A stretch of DNA of 64,000 nt from Crotophaga sulcirostris (GCA_013397455.1 VYZB01000040.1:418325-482324), one strand, 5' to 3'. Counted from the first letter of the stretch, positions 34,080 to 47,114 are shown. Translations and numbers: made by a program. The notes: generated by a model not told the origin, from the sequence alone.

Positions 34080-35017
34080 CTAGAGCAGGTTGCACAGGAA
34101 GGAATCCAGGTGGGTTCTGAATGTCTCCAGAGAAGGAGATTCCACAGCCTCCCTGGGCAGCCTGTTCCAGTGCTCTGTCACTCTCAAAGTAAAGTTTTTC
34201 TCCATGTTCAGGTGAAATTTCCTGTACTCCAGTTCATACCTGTTGTCCCTTGTTCTATCACTACGCTCTGTTGAGAAAATTCTTATCCTTCCATCCTCCT
34301 GGCACCCACCCTTTAGATATTTATAAGCATTGATAAGATGCTTATAAATGCTCACGCTTCTCTTCTCCACGTTAAACAGACCCAGGTGCCTCAGCCTCTC
34401 CTCATAACAGAGATGCTTCAGCCTCCTAATCATCTTCATGGCCCTCCACTGGACTCTCTCCAGTAGTTCCTTGTCTTTCTTGAGCTGGTGAGCCCTGAAC
34501 TGGACACAGCACTCCAGATGTGGCCTCACTAGGGCAGAGTAGAGGGGGAGGAGAATCTTCCTCAACCTGCTGCCCACACTATTCTTGATGCACCCCAGGA
34601 TACCACTGGCCTTCTTGGCCATGAGGGCACATTGCTGGCTCATGGTTAACTTGTTGTCCACTAGGACTCCCAGGCCCTTCTCCATAGAGCTGCTTTCCAG
34701 TAGGTCAACCCCTAAACTATAGTGTATGGGGTCATTCTTCCCCAGGTGCAGAACTCTACATTTGCCTTTGTTAAACTTCATTAAATTTCTCTCCACCCAA
34801 CATTCCAGCTGTCCAGGTCTTGCTGTATGGCAGCACAACCTTCTGGTGTATCTGCCAGTTTTGTACCATCAACAAAGTTGCTGAGGACACATTCTGCCCC
34901 CTCATCCAGTCACTGATGGATATGTTGAACAAGATTGGGCTCAGCACTGGCCCCTGGGGAACACCACTAGCTTCAGGCTTCCAGCTGGACTCTGTGCCAC
35001 TGCACCTACAACTCTGT
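34080..35017 (-). mobile_element. CR1 LINE fragment with long ORF2 C-terminus, 3' UTR missing
   Basis: About 940 bp of CR1 on minus, the longest copy here. A 252-codon minus frame (34080-34838) carries the region downstream of the reverse transcriptase: [99 protein letters not shown]. Upstream codons (AAIQQDL, KLADTPEG) are in another frame, so a frameshift lies near 34805. The most upstream part, to about 35017, matches the end of the reverse-transcriptase domain region ('ctggggaacaccactag'). The element stops just after the ORF2 stop codon and lacks the usual 3' UTR and terminal octamers. It is a dead fragment, not a host gene. Confidence 0.95.
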
Positions 35018-36966
35018 AGTGAGAATTAGCCAGCAGTTCTGTAGCCAGCAGTAATTTTGAGACAACAGCCCTGTCCAAAACAGAAAACAACTTCCAGCAC
35101 GGCTGTGGAGAGATGCCCACAAGAAGGAAAGATACAAATGTGCAATACATTCCTGACCCAGCATGAAACGTTAGGGTGTTCACATGGGCAGCTCTGTGGA
35201 ATAGCTGAAGTGCCACAAATTCAACTGCAGTAACTCAGTCCTGTGCTAATACATTCTGAAATATTGTCTGCCTCAGAAAGTTTACAAGCTAAGTGATAGA
35301 ACTGTGCACAGCATGCGATCAGAAGTGCTGCAAACCCCATTTTTGTGGGCGTAGCTCTGCTTCAAAAAAGAAAATCTGCACAACATTAAGGATGGTACCA
35401 CATCCCCTGATCCTTGTATCCCTACATGCAATTTAGAGGTTTGATTTCCTTTGAAGTGAGGGGAGGTCTCTACCATAAATCCCTCAGCAGATCAAAGGAG
35501 CTTTCTGTCATTAAGAAGGTACTGCTTCTTGGTACCTTAAGTAGATCGTCGATAACAGCAGGTATTTCTACACTACATACATACTCTTCCACAAGGCTTG
35601 TAAATTTATATTCTTATATCAGAGAGTAAAATATTACAGATGGATACAATTTGCTATCTCGTTTATAGTCTGATTAGTCCTTGAAAATCAACCTAACTCT
35701 GAACACTCAGGTGCAGTCCTCTCTGAGATAAGCCTAGCAGAAACATGTCAAGAACATGAACCTCTAGGCTCTTTGTATTAAAACAAAGGAACCGATCCAC
35801 TCTGGTGGGATCACGCTCAGCCTCAGCCAGAAAGTTGTCAAAAGAAGGAGTAGGAGGAGTAGAGAAGAACATGACAGCCCTGCTGCGTTTTCCCCTATGG
35901 GTCCTGTGGTTGTCTACAACCATTCAACCATCACATCTTCATTCATGCTTCATACCTTTATTTAACAGTAGAGACCATAAATACATCTACAAACGATGCT
36001 CCACTCTTGAGAAATATATGGGTGGATGCCTTTCCCCTCAGGTCCAATATAAATTACCTACTCTGAAGAAAGGTGTCTAAGGTGAACTGGTTTCATTGTT
36101 TCTAACCACTTGCCATTATTACACATCTCTTTTCATTTGAAAGCTATAAAAACATCCCGATTTTCACACATTTCAAACAAAACATCTATCTGACAGAGCT
36201 AGCTGAAAGGAACCATCTTTCAGCTTGACAGTGTAATAGTGTATTTTCATCTGAAACAAACAGCTTCTGCTATAGAATGCTTGTGAATTCATAATAACTT
36301 CTCTGAACAACAGTAGAATCCTTTCAATTCTGTGAATTGTGTTTGCTTGAATAGTGTTGGATTCTTCAGCATCAGGATTTGGAATGTAACTCAGATACAG
36401 TTGTCCAATAAATTTGATGCATTCATTTCTGCTGTATATTATTCCCCTGAGGTTTTAAAAATAATTTGTTATTGTTTTTAAACAAATTGGATGGCTGAGT
36501 TGACAGAAACACATATGCCAATTTTAATATTTGTACAGAAATAAACAGTCAGATACGGAGATTTCTAATAGTAAATGTGTATATTAGTGACAACACACAA
36601 CATGTCAAATGTCTGGTATAACAAAATAGCACTGGAAGCAAGACTCTCCTGTAATGTTAATTTACAAATCCATTGCCTATCAAATATAGTGAGTCCAGTT
36701 CTTTTGATTTCAGTAGATGTTCAATTAAAACACAAATTAGGTCACACCCTTATTATTTGCAGAAACAGCTGAGGTATTAAAAACGTGTCTATCCTTAAGG
36801 TCTTATGCCTCTGTGATAGAAAGGGTGGTTTCATAATGGTTAATACAGAGCTGTTCCCTACCAGATCACCCAATAGAACATCTGAAGGCAAGATTTTGCA
36901 TTTCTGCCAAATTAGTAAGGTCATACATTATAAAGTATATACCCACACTGATTTTCATTACAAATA
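35018..36966. other. No gene seen; unique sequence
   Basis: Chance ORFs of up to 91 codons occur (34941-35216, 35805-36080), with no domain. No further repeat recognised. Confidence 0.5.
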
Positions 36967-37228
36967 ACAGAATCACTGAAAGGTTGAGGTTGGAGGCCAA
37001 CTGGTCCAACCCCTCCTCTCAAGCAGGGCCACCAAGAGCCAGTTGGCCAAGATCATGTCTAGCCTGTTTTTTGAATATCTCTAAGTAGGGGGATTCCACA
37101 ACCTATGCCAGTGCTCAGTCACTCACCAAAAAAAAAAAAAAAAAAAAAAAAAGTGTTACTTGATGTTCAGAGGAAACCTACTGTGTTTTGGTTTGTTTTG
37201 TGCCCATTGCCCGACTACCACACTGTGC
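36967..37228 (-). mobile_element. CR1 LINE 3' part, interrupted by a poly(A) expansion
   Basis: On minus, the 3' terminus is at 'acagaatcactgaaaggttg', then 'ggccaactggtccaacccc', 'aagcagggccaccaagagc' and 'tgtctagcctgttttttg' (3' UTR and end of ORF2). After 'cagtgctcagtcactcacc' there is a run of 25 A (37128-37152), and CR1 resumes with 'gtgttacttgatgttcag', 'aggaaacctactgtgtttt' and 'tgcccattgcc'. It is a different subfamily from the other copies, probably an older one. Confidence 0.85.
37128..37152. repeat. A25 mononucleotide tract inside CR1
   Basis: A pure run of 25 A, in the place where related CR1 copies carry a short A-rich 'cagtaaaaaag' segment. It probably expanded by slippage. Confidence 0.97.
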
Positions 37229-37735
37229 CAACCTCTGTTCCAAGTGTCCCCAAGTTAGGAATAGGATGAGAAAACTATCTCATGATTATACGCCAGCTCT
37301 ACTTCTTTCTAGTGTACCAATGATTAGTTATTTCAACAGCTCAGTAAATTTCTAATTGTTTTCCTTCATGTGATGGATCAGCAAATTTAAGACCCACACA
37401 CAGATGTGAAATACCCAGTTAGGGATGGTTACGACAGCTTTGGAATGGGTCTGTGTTATGAACAGTCTCAGATTCCTATTTTGCCTGAGCAATGATCCTT
37501 ATTTAACCACACATTGATGAGATGGAAAACAGGAGATGGAGATGATTCAGAAATAGTCAAAGAAATACGAACAATTTCAGCACCTTTTAATCAAAACCAG
37601 AATGATCAGGGCAACATACTTAAAACAATTGAAAAAACATTCTTGCTAAGAGGTCAATATGACCTAAACGTCAACATCACTGACTCGCTGCACTGAACTC
37701 TCCCCTACAAAATATATTTTGAAGTTCAGATTATT
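37229..37735. other. No gene seen; unique sequence
   Basis: One 60-codon plus frame (37514-37696) has no recognisable domain. Confidence 0.5.
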
Positions 37736-37739
37736 CCTT

Positions 37740-38000
37740 TGTGCTCTGCTCCACTGACTATTTCCTTGTTTCCATGATGGGAATGTGCTTTAAAAATAGC
37801 ATCATTTAGCCTTTAGCTAAGACAGCTTCAGATCACCGCAACAGATGCTTTCCTAAGCCGATGAGGTGAATTCCCATCACATTTTTCAGCTGATGGCATT
37901 GTATTTCAGCTTCATTAAATGAAGTTTAAGTACCGCGAGAAAAGCCATTCCTGGGCTATTTCATGCTCCATATAATCTTCAGTGTGCTGTTTTTCAACAG
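37740..38000. other. Candidate conserved noncoding element
   Basis: Complex sequence with 'agatcaccgcaacagatgc', 'ctaagccgatgaggtg', 'ttcagctgatggcattg' and 'aagtaccgcgagaaaagcc'. It has more CpG than its surroundings and no coding frame. The call is by appearance only. Confidence 0.25.
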
Positions 38001-41000
38001 CATTGAGCAAGAAGGTGAGGGAGAAACAAAGCTGCTGTCACCAGAGGTAGCCAGGAATGGGAGTGCAGTCTACCAAGTTACCTGTAAGCAGTGTTAATAA
38101 GCCTGCAGGAAAAGCCAGAGAAAACCAAACAGAATAAACATATGAATAACGTGGAACAGTGACTTAAAACAGCAAAAGTGACCCTGTGTGGCAGAGAGGT
38201 TACAGTACAGCGGGAGCTAGTTTAGACAGACATAGTGAATGCAAAAAAATATTTTGAGAAAGAGATTTGTGATTGGATGTTTAGAAAGAAGGAAAAACAA
38301 ATAAGCTGCAAGAGCCTCTCTAATGCTGTTGCTGCTGATATTGCTTTCATTTTCCTTCTGATATATGGAATATTGAACTTTCTAGACCATATTAGTAGTA
38401 GCTTATGCTGAGACACAACTACGAGCTAGATACATCCAAGTATTCTTAAAAGAGCAAGTATCTAACACAACTTGTTCGAAGTAGAGAATATCAACGAACA
38501 ACAGATAGAAGCAAAAAAACCCAAACCTGTTCCCCACCACCCCACACCCCCAAACTGTGGCATTTTTGCCCTTATGAGATGAAGTTGTCAGGCAGTGTCC
38601 AGTAAGTGCCCAACCTTGCATATTATAGCTACCTGGTTGAGCTCTAGAAAAAGCAATGTGAGAGGAGAATAAAAGGGTGAAATAAGAATATTAGCACAAG
38701 AGACAAAACTAATGAAAAAGGTGCAAAAGAGAAAAGAGACAACTATGGAGAGAATGTGAAAGCACAAACTGGATCTTGGCAACATAAAGGATAAAGGAAC
38801 AAATTTATTATTAAGTTAAATTAACAGAAAATTTATCCATTATACAGAATTCTGCACTCAGAAAAAAATTTCTACTGGCCTGTACATGGCAAATACCAGT
38901 AGTTTCTCATCACACTTTAACCTGTTGTCCTTCTTTCAGACTTCCTGTAGGGTCTTTACACTGTGAATAAAACCATCAGGCTAGGTGGCAAGAAGGATGA
39001 ACACTGAGCTGAGAAGTCATCAAGGAAAATACTCTACCTGGTGGGTAAGTTACTGAGATGCACAGTATTTCTTCTGCTGTGGGTAATGGCTTATTTTGGT
39101 ACACTTAGACTGACAGTTGCACACAAATACATAGCCCTCTTGTCCATGTTTGTGTCACCATGCATGAGCTGCAAGAATTCATCACTCATCCTTCTAAATC
39201 TTAGCTCTGTTGCAGAGCTAGTTCATGTCTGTCAGGGACAAACTTTGAATGTTGCATCTGCACTTATAAGTTTCTGTCCGTAAAGACACACTTTTAACGT
39301 TACTTATGTTCTTCAACTTCGATTTCACTTTCCAATTTGTTTTAAATTAAACAAATTAAGTTTCTACTCCTTTGTCACTTCATTCACCTTTTCTTCTATC
39401 AGAACCACTTCAAGGACTTGTACAAAAAATAAAAGGAATGTTGACAGGTGAACAATGCATCAAACATATCCTGGACCATTCCTAGAATGCTCATGAACTC
39501 TAATGATATAAATCAATAATCAGAAAATATGATCAGCCTGCCAGGATCCTTCAACACAACATCAAAATCAACTATATAGAAATATATCTAAATCAATGCT
39601 GAAGTCAGTGACACAACCAATCCCTCCATTTCTTCCATAATTAGCTTCCAGTTACAAAACAGTCTACAGCAATGTAGCTGACTTACAACGGGACTCCATA
39701 CCTAAAAGTCATGTTTCCTTTTACTACTTGGAGTAACTATGCAGAAAAAAAATTAACATCAACATAGGGCACAAATTCAAAGCATGAATGTAGACAGAAA
39801 GGATTGAGAAAAGTTTTGAAGAAGGCACTTGAAACAGGCAAGAGGAAAGAGCAAAAACCTAGACAACCATATCTTGATCTCTTTCTCTATAAGAAGAAGT
39901 AACATATTTACACAAAGGCTACTGAAAGAGAGTTCCTTGTCTCACTGGAACATTCTCTGCCATTTAAGAACAGTTCTTTAATTCATCCTTTCAAAGAATA
40001 AAAATTCTACACTGATTTGCTGCAATTTGTTCTGTAATAAGTCATTCTTCAAGCAAGGGGGATTCGTACACCAAATACATTATTCATTATAGTCCAGTCA
40101 CTGCTACACTTGAGCTGTCTGTTCCAATATGCTCCTTTTTTGATATTCATCTGTAAATTTTAAAGTTTCAGCTTTCATTACAGCTGCTTCTCCCATCTTT
40201 GTCCATGTCATACAAGAACCTCTTGTCTACAGATTTTGTACCATCTTCACAAGAATAATTCATCTTTTCTCCTGCTACCATTCCTCTTCTTTCATATTAA
40301 CTCTGATACTACTGTTATGTAGATCATTAGAAGTTGTACCTTTTATAGTATAACATATAGCACTTTTTCATTACTATTGATACAAATTAACACTGATGCA
40401 AATTTCCCATTATTTTTCCGAGAGTAGAACTCTATTTTTCATGCCATTTTTAACTTATTACCTTCATTTATTGTTTTCAAAGATCCAGTTATGTTTTAGC
40501 AAATGTCAGACTTTATTTAACAGTCTGAAGTGAAATTTAAAATCCTACCATGACATCAAGTTATAAAATGGAGAAGAAAACTGCGGCCAATTAATAGTGA
40601 AGCAGAAAGTTGTTTACTGGGCACTGTGCAGTTTTGGTTTTGGAGCATGAGTGCATATTCCATAACAAAAAAAAAAAATAAAGTGGTCTCTGGTATTGTA
40701 TGTATTTATATAGTTTAAATAACAAACAACAGAAAAAACATATGGGCTCATCAACACTGAAATAATGAAATACAGCTACTCCTTTGAAAGTGTTAGCAGC
40801 ACCAACAAAATTCAGTAGTATTCTCAATGTGAAGAATATTGAACCTGATTAAACTCTTGTCTCTTTACCTTTTTAGTGCACAATGGAGTAGCTCAATTAT
40901 ATGGATTCTTCCCACTCTCATACAGTTTTTAATTAACAGGGTACAGTATAACAAAAAAAAAATCTTTGAATAGGTAGGCTAAGTGCCATCTGTGATAAAG

Positions 41001-43500
41001 TGTTTTTATGTGCTGCCTTATGCTATTTTTTGTTAGAAATTATGTGTATTGTGGTGGCACTGCAGATATCCAGACTTTTAAAAACTTCCTAAAATGCATG
41101 GTGCTATAAAATATGGAATAGAGAGAACTCAGGACTCCTCTACATTGCATACCACTTTATGAGTTCAAATGCAGTTGGAATTGTCTTTACATGCCTAATC
41201 CCAGTTTATTGCATATAACCTATTTAGTACTCACAGTGAAGCACTAGTAAAAATAATTTTTAAATTGTGAAAATAATTTAAAGAGAGTTAGATTTTTAAT
41301 TTCAAAACCTAACTTCAAAACAGGCAAAAAAATTAAAAAAAAGGATGGGTTACATATTTTCATCAAAACTTGCCACCATGCTTGCATGCGAAATGCTTAG
41401 GAGAAAAATATTAAAAAGAAAATAAGAACTGACATCTACTTGAAATTAGTATGGTAATTAACAGAACTAACATGTTTTTGAGAAAAGATGGATCTGAACT
41501 CCTGTTAGATTTGCGCAATGAGTTGATCCTGCAGGTAAACCATCAATTGACCCAGCAACCTAGTTTCATTTCCATCACCTTCTAAGCCCGATGTTTATAC
41601 CACAGAATTACGACGCAGTGGGTGTTGAACTGTGAGCTGTTATAATTACTACTACTAAAATGAAAAGAGAATGTACGTAGCCATAAAGCTCTACAAGGCC
41701 CTCAAACATCCTCCAAGCTTTAGTACAAAGATTCAACAGCTACAGAATTCCACCAGAAGAGAGCTTGAGAGATCAGTGAATTTATTAACATTAAGTATGT
41801 TCTGAGCAAGGTAGGAACTTAAGTGCTAGTGCTACTATGCCAAAAGCCATGTCTAAATGTTCCAGGTTTTGTGGGAAAAAAATGGGTTGGAAAAAAATAA
41901 GAATGCTTTATCTAGCCTAAGAAATACTGATTCAAAGCCACAGTGAATACTTCGAATTACATGAGAGTTCCTGAATCTTATGTTATATTGATAGTATTCA
42001 CAAATTACAATTCGTTATTATCTGATTTTAAAACACCGGCCCAAGACAGGAAATTCCCAACCTTAAAAATACTCAGGAATGAGAACACCAACTTTTTCAT
42101 TATATCCTCCTTGAGGAGAAACCTTCAAGCAGAACATGCCTTCCCCAGGGATTGTGTGACCCTGCAGCTCCTAACCCTCACCTCGGAGGAATACCTGAGA
42201 GCCCTGATCCACATAGGCTGCAGACACAGTTGACACAGCAGCTGACTGGCTGTCAGTGACTGCTGGAAGACAAAGCTTCTGTACACAGGCAACAAAAAGC
42301 AAGATAGAATTGGGCCTCAGCCAGTCCAAATGCTCATCCAGCATTTCAGCACACGCTCATTTCCATCAGTAGTTTATATTCACTCTGAGGGGCTTATGCT
42401 GAAGTGAAGGCATATATTCCCAGTTGCCAGCTCCGTGGGAGGACAACTTGACAACAGCATTAGCTGCTTCAACACGATTCTCCAAAGCCTCTTTGTCTAT
42501 GCCTTCAAAAAAAGCATTTGTATTCTTTACTCATGCCCAACCACTGGACAAGTTTAGAGAGGCTGTTGACTTTTGGAACAAAATAAATTGGTCCTATCGT
42601 GCTTCAGCCCTACTCAGTGCAAATGTGGAGGGGTCAACATGATTTTGATTACTGCATTTTAGTCTGATATATATGTCCCTAGTTTTTCCATCCAAGGTGA
42701 AATTAGCCAGAAGTAACGCTCCCTACACTTTCTCTTTTCCAGGCAAAATGAGTGTAGATAAAACCAAAATAATTTCTCTGATGCCTTGGACACTCAGATT
42801 TTGCTAATCAAATCTTTTTCCTCCAAGCAAACATAAACATCTCTATAGCTGTGTGCAATGAAGACAATCATCCAGTGCTTTTCCACTCTTTCTGCAGAGA
42901 CACTAGACTGTTCAAATGAAGAAATGGAAGAAGAATCTCTTCCAGATTCTGTCTCTTTGGCCAGGGATGAATGCCTCCTCTCCTACTATGTACAGTTTAG
43001 GTACCACACTCCCATTTCTGTATACATCAGAGACTTTAAATGGACAAGCACGTAACACAAAGCAGTTATGCTGCCTATAATCTCAACAAAGATTTAGCAA
43101 AAACATCACATGTAGAGAGGCTTACTGGTACATTCTGAACAGGCTTAGGTGAAGTATAGACTGTAAAGGAAAAGACAAAAAAAAAAAAAAGCAACAAAAG
43201 CTTCCTCCCCCACAGTTACAGTCCTACGAAATGAAATACCTTTGAATAGACTTCATGGATTTCAGACCAACTGGAGGAAAAAAAAAAAAAAGTTCCTCAA
43301 ATCCAATAAATAAAAAGCATCCTCACATTTTCCAGAGACTGTAACAGACCTTTTCAAGAGTAGCTAATTGTCTTTGGCCAGGACTTAATTCAATAATATT
43401 GGAGGCCTGAGGGGAATTCCTACTGCTAACAAATTAAGACCCTGGTAATTAGCAGTGACTGGGCAAACCACCCACTGAAAATGCCTCCTACAACAGCCCA
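38001..43500. other. No gene seen; long unique AT-rich stretch
   Basis: 5.5 kb with no recognised transposon. ORFs are at most 96 codons (41943-42233) and lack known motifs. A-tracts lie at about 40666-40678, 43178-43191 and 43277-43291. The part 41500-41640, with 'gaattacgacgcagtggg', is CpG-bearing and might be a short conserved element. Confidence 0.5.
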
Positions 43501-43532
43501 GTCCTCCCCTGTGAGCGACGAAAGAAGAAAAT

Positions 43533-43900
43533 ATGGTTAAACAGCATCTTGTCATTGAATTGCTTTGTTACATAAAGCTGAGGCCTTCAGCAGTCCCCAA
43601 ACATATGGTGCCCAGAACCTTGCTTGGAGTTTCATTTCCCCCTCATATCCTGTTCCTTGATAACTGCAGCTGTCAGGCTGGCCTAGGGCCAGCAAGTCCA
43701 GGGCAGCCTTTTCCCAGGCTGAATCAATTGCAAGGTTCACAGCAAAGTGCTATCAATGAACACCACCTCCAGCTGGGGTCCCCTCTTTGTTCTGGAATTT
43801 TCTTAGGCCTATCTCGCAGCCATTTAAATAGCAAAGCCAGTACAGGTGGGAACGGCTGGACAACTCAAACTTTTTTGTATGTAGTTGGATCTAGTGCTGA
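43533..43900. other. Candidate conserved noncoding element; contains part of an unexplained 157-codon ORF
   Basis: A GC-balanced block with 'ccacctccagctggggtcc', 'tttgttctggaattttctt' and 'gcagccatttaaatagc' (SOX-like TTTGTTCT, E-box CAGCTG, MEF2-like TTTAAATA). The plus frame 43533-44006 is open for 157 codons, the longest ORF here not due to CR1, N runs or simple repeats. Its composition is unremarkable and I recognise no domain. A regulatory element is more likely than an exon, with low certainty either way. Confidence 0.25.
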
Positions 43901-44006
43901 AGTAGCTCATAAAAACATGCCAGATGAACGTGATAACGTTGTCAAATATACCACTGAAGTAAATAAGACTGAAGCTATTGCTTTGCTGTGCAGAATGTGG
44001 GGATAA

Positions 44007-44920
44007 TGTCGTAACATAAGACTTAAAAACCCCATCTGCTTTGCAAAAAGAAAATGTCTAAGTCTTTCTTGTTCATCCCCCCCAGTAAAATTCATAATAA
44101 TTAATAGGTTGTGAACGATATAAAAATCTTAATCAGAAAAATGGAGCTTCAAAGCTTAAAAACAATAGCAAATAAAGTCAATTTAATTCAAAAGCTGTTT
44201 CCAAAATAGAATTCCTTTCAATAATTACAAATCACATTTCAACCCATCAAATAAAAGTAACTTCTTTTATCACTGTAAATCCAAAAACTTGTCATTTCTG
44301 TATCATCTCCTCCTTAGCCCAAAGAAATATTCTATATATGAAATATATAGAATATGTGTAAGATACAAACATGTTCTTGTATACAGAGATACATAAAATT
44401 TATTTTTATATTGTGTATGTTCAGGTGCCTACTGATTTACTTATCTGCCTGTAAAAGCATCCAGTTCCACTTAAATTATTAGTACCAAGATTCCTATTTT
44501 TATTCTGTTTCTAGGGAAATCCAAAAGTTTAAATCCAGGGAAACAGGGCAAATCCTAGTCTCATACATTACTTCTCAGGGATTACAGAGTCCCTCTTTGG
44601 CATGAACAGATGTATTTTTGGTTCTGGCATAGAATTTTGGTTCAGGAAGTCTATGTACAGTTCTTTACATTGTAACATTCAATAGACCCTAGTAAATCAG
44701 AATAACAATTTTGAGTTGAACTCTCAAGTACTGTTTGAGACACACAAGTGCCTCTGTACTCACAAGGTTACAAACTGTATTCTGGTATCACTCAAGACCC
44801 TCTCTGTAAAGCACAGAATAAAATACTTGTTTTATTGCATAGTCAAACTGCAAGCATGCTTCATGATAAAGATCAGGGACAGGTTTTCCAGAAGACACTA
44901 AAGGGAAAATTCTCAAGTCT
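44007..44920. other. No gene seen; AT-rich unique sequence
   Basis: It contains the perfect AT-rich hairpin at 44327-44355. The only ORFs are chance frames of 61-85 codons. Confidence 0.5.
44327..44355. repeat. Perfect 13-bp inverted repeat, 3-nt loop
   Basis: Left arm ATATTCTATATAT (44327-44339), loop GAA, right arm ATATATAGAATAT (44343-44355). All 13 pairs are complementary, but the arms are AT-only apart from one C:G pair. Confidence 0.9.
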
Positions 44921-44924
44921 CTAC

Positions 44925-45010
44925 TTAATGCCTCATGAGGTGATTTATCCAAGGTCACATAATACAGTTGCAGTTAGTTCTACAGTGCTCTCATACCCAT
45001 TATAATTATG
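44925..45010 (-). mobile_element. MIR-like ancient SINE fragment
   Basis: 'atgaggtgatttatccaagg' and 'tcacataatacagttgcag' follow the reverse complement of the MIR core ('gaggttaagtgacttgcccaaggtcacacagc'). 'tctacagtgctctcatacc' corresponds to the distal part. It is a diverged copy of about 85 bp. Confidence 0.5.
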
Positions 45011-47114
45011 ACCTAAGGAGCTATCTGTTTCTAATGCCCATCTCTATGTAGTCTGTCTTTCAGTCTTAATTTGTAATATCATCTTATATTGCTTCATAGA
45101 GCACAATTGTCTTATGAATGACAAACAATAAACAACTGATAACATGAGCATCTTTTTAGGCTTTTTTTTTCTTTTCCACTGTTTTTTTGAGCCTCCTATT
45201 GAACAGTCCTGTTTGATTTCCCCATATATATCAAAAAATAAAATATCTTCAAAAAGTCTTACAGGAAGTTCAGAAACAGTCTGTTAAAATGAATGACTTA
45301 TGATAAACAGAAGAATGAGACAAATGAACCATTATACCAGCTTCCAATGTAGCTAAAACTACCACAGTCTTCAAAGGCATTCAGAAGAATTGCTTACTGT
45401 TGTGTGAAATTTCTCTAATGAAATTACTTTGGCCTCCATTACTTCTACAGACAGTCCATCAAAATACATGAATTCTGGAAATGAGTAAGATGATGTCTCT
45501 CTGGTGTCATAGGTTAAATGAGAATTGCGCTTGTCTCGATACGGAGCAGAAAAACAGACAAATATAGCCACAGGTCCTATGAGACCCTTCATGGCCAGAC
45601 TCTCAAGCAGGAAATAAGACAGTGACCCAGAAAGTGGTAGAGGATTGCATTTTAGTGATAAAAGCATTCTGCTTTCTTTCACTGAAAACTGAACATACTG
45701 TTAATATGTATAAAATTCAGAGTAGCACAGTGTTTATAGCTGTTCTCTTTTAATCCGAGGGAGAAATAACATTTATTTTACCCGAAAGACTCATCTGTAA
45801 ATTTAATATCTCTTCAAAAAACATTGTCTAGACAACACATATTTGATCTACAAGTATCTTCAGAGGGCGGTGCGTCTCTTCAAGACCTGTTTCTAAATTC
45901 AGTGCTTAATTCTCTCCCTAAATTCTATAAATTTATCACTACAGAGGGAATTGGGGTGAGAATCCTATGCCAGACACTTGGTTGTAGAGTAAACACTGAA
46001 GTTAAACAGTGTGAGACCATCCTCATCTGACATTTACCACCAACAGAGCAGTTCACATGAAACCTTGAGCCCCCATTGCAGTCAGGAGAACATTTCTGGT
46101 CCCTCCACCCCACCTCAAAGCAGACAGAATTACACACTTGACTCACCCTAATGCTGTCTCTTACTTCCATTGATAATAACTAGAATTGAGGGTGACTAGC
46201 TCAGATGTAAACCATATTGGTTTAAAGAATCTGAGATAAATCTAATCCAGAAATAAATCTCTGAAATACGTATCGCAACTCCTCCAATAAAATGCAAGGA
46301 TCTGTATCTGACCACAGAATGGCTTTATGAAGCAGAAGCAAAATGTGGTGATGCATACAATCAGCATTCCATTAATGACGTTCTTCATCAGTTTAATGAC
46401 TGTTCTGAACTAAAGAACTTCCAAATGCAATGAGGCAATTAATATCTTACACTGAGCAACTGTCAATGGAATTTGATTCCTTCTGAATCCTTTCTATTTG
46501 GACCTGTAGTTGCACTTGAACTTTGTGAATCCAAAGTGAATTCTGGGCTTACTGAAGAGAACAGCACCAACACCACTGACCTCAGAAAGTAAATATGCAG
46601 AGGAGTTGTCATTGCCCAGCTTTGCTGATGCATAATCCAAGTTCCAGTAGAGTACTAAGCAATGGTGGGTTAAGGCACAGCAATAAATATTAAATAAGTA
46701 AATCTATTTGCATTTATAAGGTTAGCAATGTTGATGCTGTGTCCTTGGACTGGCTGGGGTAGAGCAGATTTTCTTCATATTGGCCCATACGTGCTGTATT
46801 CTGGATTTGTGCTGGTACAACCAATGTTGATATTGCACCCATATGTCAGCTATTGCCAGTGTTCACACAGCTCCAAGTTCTGTTTGTCTCTCTGTCCCTT
46901 CAGAGGGACCAACTTGACTTGCAATCTTTTAGATTAAAGCATATGTAATATATACAGACAAACATGTTACTGAAGATAATCTGTGCTACACTGATTTTAA
47001 AACATATTACATGCATATTTGTGCACATACATATACATATATATATATATATCTATTAGTGTCAATTAAAAAATGTATTTCTCTGGAGTTTACTTTACAA
47101 ATGCCACCTTCTGT
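45011..47114. other. No gene seen; unique sequence with one TA microsatellite
   Basis: A 103-codon minus frame (45371-45682) and an 81-codon minus frame (45925-46170) lack recognisable domains. A CATATA/TA repeat at 47027-47053 sits close to the left border of an LTR. Confidence 0.5.
47027..47053. repeat. CATATA/TA microsatellite
   Basis: ACATACATATACATATATAT followed by further TA units, about 27 bp in all. Confidence 0.85.

Noticed and set aside
34080..34838. 252-codon ORF as a host gene
   Set aside because: It is the C-terminal part of CR1 ORF2, with a frameshift upstream.
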